Shown here: in pieces, positions 55,659-64,000 of the stretch
Numbering within the stretch: position 1 is the first letter of the stretch
Layout of the letters: each line of letters starts with the position of its first letter
Assembly: GCA_031841125.1 (NCBI GenBank)
Contig: CM063106.1
Location: forward strand, 7,626,001 to 7,690,000
Direction of reading: 5' to 3'
DNA: 64,000 nt
Origin: Acanthococcus lagerstroemiae
Lineage: Eukaryota; Arthropoda; Insecta; Hemiptera; Eriococcidae
The notes under the pieces: generated by a model
What the model saw: the letters and a program-made list of their open reading frames with translations, nothing else
Databases searched by the model: none
What the model was told of the DNA's origin: nothing
Translations under genes and position numbers: made by a program

Positions 55659-56998
55659 ATTGATTACTACAAATCACTACACGAAATTTTGTTGCAGTCA
55701 ATTATTTTCAATTTTTCATGTTTTTGCAAAAAAAAATAAATAAAAATGTTTCAGAATGATAAATGAAAATTCTTGGAAGACAAATATTTCACTGGTACGA
55801 CCGCAAATTGAAACAGAGATTTCGGTATAATGGATCGAGGATGAGTAATGAAAGCAGGGGACGATCGTCTCGTCACGTATCAAGGCGGATGAGTAGGCCT
55901 CTCATTTTATAGCGGAAAAGGAAAATGTATATTAGGCTCGTATACGTAATACATAAACAAAATGGAAGTCTAAAATTCGGCGATTTTTGAAATGTTATGC
56001 TCCCAGTGACTAAACTTATTCCTTTTGGTCTAAAAACCCACTAACTAGCATTTTCTTGAAGTGAAACAATTTGGGGGGGGGGGATATTTAACATGGGATT
56101 CCTCGTAAAGAAATCTATTTTACTTTGAAGCTTCCAAAATATTGAGTCGGTCAAAATACATATTAATCATGAAAAATCTTTTTTCTTTCCTTCTTTCTTT
56201 TTTTTTTAATGTGAAGATGGATCACCGAGAATTTTGAGCAAAAGCTTATTCAAAGGGTTATGGTCTTTGTTGGAATCGGGGTGAAAAGTACATTTCCTTG
56301 AAATTCGATCATTACAGACCACTGAAATCACGTAAAAGTATTCAAACGATTGTCTACGCAGCTTTTATTCGGTTTTTGCAATTTATATTGTTCTAAGTTG
56401 TAAAAACGTGTACGTTTTACCCCAAATTAAACAGAGGTCATTGCCTTGAATTAATTTTTTAATTCTTTTTTTACTATTCTTGGTAAATACCTACTCCATT
56501 CTTATACTCTTGCGACCGTTTTTTTATAGTAAAATCAGTTTTTTTTTAGAAGTTGTAAAGCAAAATTGCAGACATCTTTGAGGGGAATTGTATGTTAAAC
56601 TACCAAAAGGAAAAAACTTAATTTATCGCCGAATTTACAACCACCAATTGACTTCATACCTTTTCAAGTGCATCAGTCGATGCAACGTGGCAAGCAGTGC
56701 GTTTTAATTAAGAAAAACAAAATTGCGACAGGCTGTTTGAAAAAAAATACACAATTTATTTATCTATACAAATATACTAGGGCAAAAACGGGCATTATTA
56801 AGCATGATCTTACGAAAATTTTTCAGGCCCGAAGCCTCCACCACTTCTGATTACATATCAATCTGTAAGTTAGTCAGTTTTAGTCGAAAGAACTTTTGTA
56901 AGTAAAATCATCTGTGGTTCTTGAATTTCATAAAAGTAATTAATAATAAGTGATTCACAGTGGCCAGTTCTATCAGAAGTACATATATTGGGATCATC
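55659..56998. other. No gene recognised
   Basis: AT-rich with a G run near 56071. Chance open frames only. Confidence 0.45.
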
Positions 56999-57698
56999 CA
57001 AGCCCGTAATTATCTAGTGGCTGAGGGGACAGAGCCCCCTTCGACCAATCTTGGCCCTTTCCAACGATTTTCTTCTGTTTGTTTTTTATTGTGGGTTTTT
57101 TTTTGGGGGGGGGGGGGGTACAGCCTATTGGCTGGAGACGTAGAAACTGTATGGGTTACATTTTGGAGTAGATGTTTGTGACTTTTAGAAGTGATATGAG
57201 TTTAAGGTTTTGGGTGTGATTGTCGGAGAGGGATTTTAGTGTTGAGTTTGGGATACGTGTGTTTCGCTGGGATTGGAATTTTGGGTATTTGCAAGCCAAA
57301 ATAAAGTGTTGAAAAACCTGAAGAAAGAATTGGAGGAAGGGGAAAATAAACAATTGGAAAAAACAGTAGGTAGGTATCTCATCTTGCATTGTAATATTGT
57401 TTATTTCTCGATCTTGAATCGGATTTCTAACAGGCAGAGTAAAATAAAGTTAGAGGCTAATTTTTACAGATACACACGTACATATATGCACCTACTTGAG
57501 CCAGTGGCATGCTTTTAGAGAAGGATTGATTTCCATGTTTCAATAAAAATTTCAGATATCTAAAAACTCCGAAAAAAGTTCCTTTCAAACGAATTTTAGT
57601 ACCCCTCGCTCTTCTTGTTTGAAACAATTCATTAGTTGGGTAATCTTGGCAAGCCCCCAGTGGGGCCTCTCTTCTAAAGAATCCTGGTTACGGGCCTG
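56999..57698. mobile_element. hAT-like element, about 700 bp
   Basis: Begins CAAGCCCGTAATTAT and ends ATCCTGGTTACGGGCCTG, inverted ends of the CAGGCCCGTAAYYA type, related to the ends at 9447 and 28819. The flanking 8-mers GGATCATC and GCTGAATC agree at only 4 of 8. A G run lies at 57105-57118. No transposase was recognised in the interior frames. Confidence 0.6.
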
Positions 57699-59345
57699 GC
57701 TGAATCACTTGGAAAATTTGTGGCTTCGAGTCCCTACTTCTAATCACATAATTCTAGTTAATTTTTTAATGAAAGAACTCGTTAGTAAAATATAGTTTCT
57801 CGAGTCTCAAAAGAAGAAGAAAAAAAAAATAGGGTAAATTTCATGAGCCTGCCTCTTACAGCGGGCAGTATTGTCAGGAGCATAGTGGGATGAATCACTT
57901 GTTCATCTTTTTGATTTATCAAATATTTTTACTTCTCAGACTATATTACGAGTATTTTTCAAAATTCTATAACCTTTTAGTTTTATTTGTTGTCACTCCG
58001 ATTGTCTCACCACGGGTAACTCATTTCGTCATCATTCATTCTTAAAGCGCCGTATAATTTTGATGAGGACAAATCAGTCTTGAGCTTGTTGTAAAATGCC
58101 ACATCACCGGTAAAATCGCTAGAATAATAAACAATTTTAAAGTGCGGCATAATAGACCCACCGGATTATTTTAATGAAATCAATTTCGGTTCGTTTCCTG
58201 CGTAGGAATCGATGCACGAATTCTAAATTGCGCAGGAAGTACGTATTTAAAAATTCGCAGCTTCGCACTTTCTCCAATACTTTGTCGACTTTTTTGACTT
58301 GGTGCGCAAAATCCGATGTGCCATCTCATGGATGTACCCGAAAACCCGTTCATTTACCGTAGGAAAACTATTGAAAATTAATCTATCAAGTCTCGTGCTC
58401 TCAACATGAATAACAATTTGAGAAAGCATAAAAATTATGTTATATCGTCAATGCTCCGGCTCTCCGTTCGTATTGAAATGTCCTCATTTTCATTTGAGCG
58501 TCCATTTTTAGCTTTCATATGGCATTCTCTCAACAGTCACTAGGACATTGTCACGTTGGTGCTGTTAAATACTGCATTGATCGTAGGTTGCGTCTGATCA
58601 GAAGGTATTAATAAACCTGAAAACAGTCATACACATTCTGTAAACACATTGATAATATGTATTTATACCACCTGAGCAACTCTTGACTGGTTCAACCCAA
58701 AAATGTTGCTAACTTTTTTTTTTAATTATGATGTGCGCGAAAAATAACATTTAGTCTGAAAATAGGGTACTTTTTTAACTTGGCCGATGTTTTGAATTGG
58801 TTGATTCTGGTCCAAGTCTAGATAGCGTCACAAAATTTTTAAATTCTACTATCTCCCACTTGTTGATTACTGTGGGAAGAATCCCCTCCATAACTACACA
58901 GTCCCCCATGTGAGATTGTAAAATTGCACCCTTTTGTTATGGCCACTCCTCGCTTCGAGCCGCCGACCAGCAAATGACGCGGAGCGAGAATTCGCCGAAA
59001 TTACTAACTGGCTCCTGGCGCACCGACCCTTATATCCCTAGCGAAAATTCACCGGAACTGAGCACAAGCAACAGCGAGGGGTGAGGTACTACAAGTTTCA
59101 ACTCCAGATAAATTTAGGATTATAACGAAAGGATAACCTATTATATTTAATCGTTTCCGTAGCTTTACGGTAACGAAACGTCACGTCAGTGCGATGTATA
59201 TTCACATCTGCGTCCGATATTATCTGCGAGTTTGGGAGAGACGCCACAATTACATACATGCGTGTATCGCTTTTTGTTTTGTTTTTTGTTCCTCTAATCA
59301 TGCATGTGCTCGACTCGGACCTTGTAATCTATTCTCATCGCATTG

Positions 59346-59346
<1 letters not shown>
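57699..59346. other. No gene recognised
   Basis: AT-rich with short chance frames. No recognisable ends or domains. Confidence 0.45.

Positions 59347-59391
<45 letters not shown>
59347..59391 (+). repeat. (ATT)n microsatellite
   Basis: About 15 TTA triplets directly next to the target site of the element at 59399. Confidence 0.95.
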
Positions 59392-59393
<2 letters not shown>

Positions 59394-59398
59394 CTCGT

Positions 59399-60452
59399 GG
59401 GTCATTCTACCAAAACCTTGTTAGTTCTGTCCCAACTAGATATCTGACAATGTATAAACAATAGGGTCCTCTAAGACTGAATAGGCTCAGAGGAAAACCT
59501 ATTGTATCTTTTTTAGTAATTTGAAGTATCGTGCCCTCACTCCTGTTGCGGAAATTCCATTTAAATGCTCAAAAATTCCTTCATCGTGGCTGTCCCTCGC
59601 GGTGGACTGGGCAATAAAATATTTTTTCTGAATATTATCGCTGCGTGTTTGGATAAACTGATGCGCGTGTACAGTTTTTATGAGTACAGTGAACAAGTTG
59701 GCAACGCCGTATGTGTTTCAGACTCGATCAGAATCAGTGCAGCCATATTTGAAAACGAGTCTCTTGCTTTTTTTTCCTTCACCGTGGTCAAATTTGAACC
59801 AATCAGAAAAAACAGACAGAGCAATACTTTTGAACGTAGAATAGCCAGCCTGAAGTATTTTTATCAGTCAGGTGGTGTGCACATATGATTTTTTGCGAAT
59901 TCTGAATGGATTGCCGCTTAATTTGAGAAAATTGCTGGAAACAAAGAGATTTTACCGACAGAAATTCGTTAAACGTGGTGCATTGTGATGAGTGCGCAAG
60001 CCACTCAAATTTTGAATAATCGCAATTAAATATATAGGTAAGCACATCAGATCACACTTTATCATTTCATAACTTTTTAAAATATCTATCTATGGTCAAA
60101 AATCGAGAGATCCAGTGAACCTTTATCAACTTTGTGAAGATTTTTCTGATTTTCATCATCGTGGCTACAGGAATTATGAAAGCCACGATGAAAGAAACCG
60201 ATACCACTATGAAAGAATTTACCATCAGTTTATTATCAGTAATTCCTTCAACATGGGCTGTCATTCCTTCATCGTAGTCCTAAACAATTTGAGTCCCCTA
60301 TCTCCTCCCCTAGGAGGTATACTGTTGGTTCAACCTCATAAAAAATGTGTTTTATTATATGCGTATAAATGATTTCCATAAAAAAAAAGTAATTACGTTG
60401 GGAAAAAACAAAAAAAAAAACATGAATTATCAAGGTTTTGGTAGAATGACCC
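59399..60452. mobile_element. TIR element with 4-bp TSD and internal palindromes, second subfamily (1054 bp)
   Basis: Both ends begin GGGTCATTCTACCAAAACCT (22-bp perfect TIR). The flanking duplication is TCGT (59395-59398 and 60453-60456). The interior repeats CCTTCATCGTGGCTGTCC-like motifs near 59578, 59776, 59967, 60151, 60180 and 60263, in both orientations. End shape, duplication length and motif core (TTCAWCGTGG) match the family at 21904 and 26999, but the remaining sequence is different. No transposase was recognised. Confidence 0.92.
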
Positions 60453-60734
60453 TCGTACAGCCTACAAATGAGTCGAGGGAATGTACTGTGCCCTACTCTG
60501 CCCAACGTTAAGTATAGGCCTCCCCTGGCGCATTAACTTGGAATTTTTCTGCCTAGTGCTCGAAATTTGGTATAAAAATTTTAAAGAAGGGGGCTGAAGG
60601 GAGGAGATTTAGATATTCAAACAAACAAAAAAAAAGTATATTTTTTGATTCAAAATGGCAAAATTATCTTATTTAATTAGTTTTTGGTAAGCGACCACGT
60701 CTAAGCTCCGTACGTCATAATATTGGGTATACAT

Positions 60735-61062
60735 CAGGGTCGCCAGTTTCTAGAAAGCCGGGAAAAGTCAGGGAATGTGAGCACCTGAAAATGTCAGGAA
60801 AAAGTCAGGGAGTGTGAGCACCTGAAAATGTCAGTAAAAAGTCAGGGAATTTTGAAGGGGGGGGGACGAAAAAGTCAGGGAATTTTGAAGGGGGGGGGAC
60901 GAAAAAGTCAGGGAATTTTGAAGAAAATTTTATGATGTGAAAATATGGCACAATTTTCTCTGTCAGACTCAATTGAATATTTTTTTAAATAATTTGTTTG
61001 TTAGGAAAAAATTGGAAAATTGTCTGGAAAAGTCAAAGAATTTTTTTGGGGGGGACACTCTG
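60735..61062. mobile_element. hAT-like MITE with GTCAGGGAATTTT tandem units (328 bp)
   Basis: Begins CAGGGTCGCCAG and ends GGGGACACTCTG. Flanking 8-mers are GTATACAT (60727-60734) and GTATACGA (61063-61070), 6 of 8 identical. Inside are two 37-bp units with GTGAGCACCTGAAAATGTCA and three 33-bp units with AGTCAGGGAATTTTGAAGG followed by a run of G. Confidence 0.85.
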
Positions 61063-61084
61063 GTATACGACACTTTCTAATATT

Positions 61085-61510
61085 TTGATCTTGTTGTTCA
61101 TGTTTATTTGACTTTTTAGAATTATTTCTTGGGGCCCAACATCTTTCCATGCGTTTTTTATTCCCACAAAGACTTATTTTTCTTGTAGACTTTCTAACGA
61201 TACTACTTGCCCAAGGTATTTGTATGCCTCGAGTACAGTAATTTTTTCACCCTTTATTTTAAATTCGACATCCTTCTGTTTCGTCAACAATTCTGTTTTT
61301 CTCAACTTTATCTCTGGGCCTACCTTGCTACTTCCTTCTCTAAGTTCACTAGCCATCCCCTCCAGTTCCTTCAAGTCCTATAATACAATGGCGTCCGCAA
61401 ACCTGAAGTGGTTTAGTCTTGTCCCATTTGTTATGATCCCTCTACTTTCCCACTCCAATTTCTTGAACACCTCGAGAACTGCATTAAATATACCCATTTT
61501 ATTAGGAGAC
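61085..61510 (-). pseudogene. RTE-like LINE reverse transcriptase fragment
   Basis: On the minus strand the translation reads GIFNAVLEVFKKLEWESRGI, NHFRFADAIVL, a stop, then DLKELEGMASELREGSSKVG and ITVLEAYKYLGQVVS. These are the C-terminal reverse transcriptase blocks of RTE-like LINEs. The catalytic box normally reads FADD; here it is FADA, and a stop follows. The fragment is dead. It could belong to the same family as 21791-28818 and 14008-14690, which hold the 5' and 3' parts. Confidence 0.85.
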
Positions 61511-61586
61511 CGGGTTTATCGAATTGTAGTATAATAGAACTCTAGTTCGTATAATTAAGAGGTTAAAAAACCCGAATACAGAAGTA

Positions 61587-62373
61587 CGTCATTTTGTGTC
61601 TCGACTGAACGACCGCTCCCATGTATACCAGTTCTGTTCAAAACAGTTTTATAAACAAACTGTCCACGTTTTTGAGTTAGAAATGACGCAAAATATCAGG
61701 AAATCCATTTTATATTTTATCTCTGACACCATTTTTTTATTCAGATATTGCCTTTAACTCTTTCATTCGGTCAGTGGTGATGTTCGAAAATATCTTAAAA
61801 TGTCAGTATACTGAAAGGTTGTTTATTGACCGGATTAAATCACAAGTTGATGGCAACATACAAGTAGAAGAATATGTGACCTGGAATCATAAAATCTAAA
61901 ATCATTTTTCATTTTCTTGAAAATTTCTACCGAAAAAATTACGTTCTTACGAATGAAACAAATCGCAGCTTCCTATCTTCATTAGTTTTTCCATAAATTG
62001 CATTTAACAATTACGTTTAAACTTAACACATTCGTTTACATGGCGTCGTGTGAAACGGGCCTACGGGAATGACAGAGAACTATAATTTGAAACGCGGTTG
62101 TCATAGCAACGCGTAGACGCACCACCACACCACTACCACCATCCCATTTTCACACTCGTTCATCTCGAAAACCTTTTTTTGCACAAGAGGCAGATTTCAT
62201 GATTCCAGGTCACATATGAGAAATCAGATCTTTGATAAAATTTCAACCATTTTGAATAGTTTCTAGTTCAAAAACATGGACAGTTCGTGTGTTCGCTTTT
62301 AAACTAATTTTGAACAGAACTACTTTTACACAACTTTGAATAAGCAGTCATTGGATTGGGACACAAAATGGCG
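61587..62373. mobile_element. Long-TIR foldback element flanked by TA (787 bp)
   Basis: The ends are CGTCATTTTGTGTC and GACACAAAATGGCG. Inner inverted blocks follow: GTTCTGTTCAAAA...AACTGTCCACGTTTTTGA on the left, and its diverged reverse from 62275 on the right, with GTGACCTGGAATCAT near 61875 against ATGATTCCAGGTCAC near 62198. TA dinucleotides flank both sides, as in Tc1/mariner insertions. No transposase. The arms are diverged, so the copy is old. Confidence 0.7.
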
Positions 62374-62498
62374 TAGGTATTTCTGTTCCTATAATGGGTT
62401 TATAGCGTTTTAACATAATTGACACTTATCAGCAAAGTTCCCTTTTAGATTTCAAAAAGATGCATCTCACGTGCCGAAATTGTGTATCTTTATTGATT

Positions 62499-62928
62499 CC
62501 TCCTCTTGGGTGATACCTTGCTGTGGTGAGGAGACTTAAGTATAAAAAATAAACAACTCTATGAGGTTATATATCATGAAAATCGCAATCAAAAGCACCT
62601 AGGAGAAGGCAAACTCCGACACATGAACCCTGTTGAAAGCAATGAAAAACTACAACAGTATCTCTTTCCAGGAAATGTAGCTTTTCTAAGTATTAATTAC
62701 TGATGACGGCGTTCCAACAGGTAAATAATTTTTCCTGACGTAAAAAACTCCCCATTCGGATGTCCGGAAGGGAGCTACTTGGGGGAGCATCATCATCGGA
62801 AAGTTTTGAAAAGAAAGGCACAATTAAAATATTACGAAATGAAAGAGCTTGCACAAGATAAGGAGAAATGAAGAGTTGCATCAAACCGGTCGTAAGACTG
62901 ATAACCTTTTCATCATTATAGTGGGTCA
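62499..62928 (+). mobile_element. RTE-like LINE deletion derivative (5' region joined to 3' tail)
   Basis: 62499-62827 matches the 5' region of the LINE at 21791-23320, without the 21904 insertion. It begins CCTCCTCTTGGGTGATACC in both. Then, instead of the endonuclease ORF, the sequence jumps to ATGAAGAGTTGCATCAAACC and GGTCGTAAGACTGATAACC, which looks like a LINE 3' tail. It has no coding capacity. It serves as the empty-site reference for the ACCT target of 21904-23080. Confidence 0.8.
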
Positions 62929-63242
62929 ATACGAAATTCTGTCTTTTTTATAAATATAAAATGAGGGGGCACTTTACAATACTTGCCTCGGGGTTCATGT
63001 CGCCTAAAATTGAACATGCTGGTTCAATGCTTGCTTGTATTTTTTCAAACTTTCATTTCTCGAATGATATTATAATTAATATTATATGGACGGTAATAGG
63101 AAAACTATCATGATATAATATAAACTGAAAGTTATTATGTTGTGATATAGTATCTGATATCAATAGCCAATCTCTGTTTGCCAGCCCTGTAAATTTGAGG
63201 TTCTTGTGTCAGAGTGAAACTATCCGAATTAACAAGCCATAC

Positions 63243-63423
63243 CTGCTATACTTGCTGTGATGAAACAAGTCACAACTCCTCCAATGTACGCTCGGAAAGC
63301 TAGTTTCGTTGCATCTTCTAATTTCAATGGACATATAGATGATATCATTGCTATCTGAGCTGCCACAGATCCAGGATTTGAAAATGAACATAATGCGTAT
63401 GTAGCAATTGCTTCAGATCTACG
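63243..63423 (-). CDS. Concentrative nucleoside transporter (SLC28/CNT), one internal exon
   Basis: Na+- or H+-coupled nucleoside uptake protein of the plasma membrane. The exon (181 nt) starts after a splice acceptor (GTTGTCAACAG on the minus strand) and ends before a GTATGG donor. It encodes 60 residues plus one base. The translation RRSEAIATYALCSFSNPGSV, then ISSICPLK, then AFRAYIGGVVTCFITASIAG follows the conserved CNT block SE.IATYALCGFAN..S......G...P......A.RA...G....... in the C-terminal transport domain. The family usually has CGFAN; here it is CSFSN. Other exons must lie beyond 64000 or were not recognised. The paralogue cannot be named. Confidence 0.83.
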
Positions 63424-64000
63424 CTGTTGACAACAAAATGAAGTTCATCAGTTTTCCAAGACATAGTTTTCTTATGTCCTACTTAATATGAAAATGTACC
63501 AGCAATCGGGTATAAGACTTGAACTGCTGAAGTTTGACCTATTAGTTCGTGCATAAAAATGCTAAGATTCCTATAGCTGCAGGCTGTGTGTATTATATGT
63601 TTCTGAAGTCGGGTTTCTAAAAACTTATATGATGTACTAGTCTGTATAGTTCGAATTTGTTAAATTACTGGCTCTAATCTTTTGTCTTTCTTGAGCCTAG
63701 CCTGTTACAGACATAGAGACTAAATACACAGTTCATGGGCCATACGGAAAATGGGCACAATTTTATAGTACAAGACGCTGCTTGGAGAGCTGTTACGAGG
63801 GGTCACTGTAACCGTGAACCACTATGGCAATTCGTTCGGTGGCTTTCCAACACGGCGATTTACAGCTAAAAATGTTGTCTGTGTCCGAGAGAAATATGTA
63901 CTCGTACATTGCTGTACGAAAAAGGAAAAGAATTAATTAAAATCGGAGGCTCTTCGTAACTTTTCCATTTCGTCAACCTCCGCCCCTCCCGCACTAATGA
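63424..64000. other. Intron of the transporter gene or flank; no exon recognised
   Basis: Upstream of the exon on the minus strand. Open bits near 63500-63570 (minus) and 63730-63868 (plus) do not match CNT blocks that I know. Confidence 0.4.

Noticed and set aside
63500..63570. A preceding exon of the nucleoside transporter
   Set aside because: The minus-strand reading ELIGQTSAVQVLYPIAG did not fit the CNT segment expected just before RRSE.

Overview
This is eukaryotic DNA, almost certainly from an arthropod and probably an insect. It is AT-rich, its genes have introns with GT-AG splice sites, and it is packed with transposable elements typical of insects: hAT, P/THAP9-like, RTE-like and Jockey-like LINEs, a tRNA-derived SINE and a probable solo LTR. 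The species cannot be told from the sequence. Nearly all long open frames are chance or belong to transposons.

Two host genes were found by reading exons rather than long ORFs. A complete four-exon gene for a ceramide-1-phosphate transfer protein (CPTP, GLTP fold, 206 residues) lies on the plus strand at 31148-34754. One internal exon of a concentrative nucleoside transporter (SLC28/CNT family) lies on the minus strand at 63243-63423; the rest of that gene is not seen here.

Layout. 1-3.4 kb: no gene. 3.4-5.0 kb: a tandem satellite of ~133 bp units in a three-unit higher-order pattern. 7.3-7.8 kb: a second tandem repeat. 9-19.8 kb: small hAT-like elements, an RTE-like LINE 3' end broken by a SINE, and a Jockey-like LINE 3' end. 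21.8-28.8 kb: one ~1 kb RTE-like LINE fragment blown up to 7 kb by nested insertions. These are two copies of a terminal-inverted-repeat element with 4-bp target duplications, and a 770-bp probable solo LTR that itself holds a 2384-bp hAT element with a 664-codon transposase. 31-35 kb: CPTP. 37-46.6 kb: long-TIR element, MITEs, a 165-bp foldback element with an empty-site paralogue, and a P/THAP9 transposase relic. 46.6-51.2 kb: nothing recognised. 51.2-55.1 kb: a rearranged local duplication. 55.3-62.9 kb: more TIR elements, including a third member of the 4-bp-TSD group, an RTE-like reverse transcriptase fragment and a deletion derivative of the LINE. 63.2 kb: the transporter exon.

The most interesting signal is the group at 21904-23080, 26999-28638 and 59399-60452. 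All three begin GGGT-N-ATTCT, make 4-bp target duplications (two are confirmed by reconstructing the empty site), and carry many internal copies of a short imperfect palindrome of the form TGTCC-TTCAACGT-GGACA. None holds a recognisable transposase. The superfamily could not be fixed from sequence alone.
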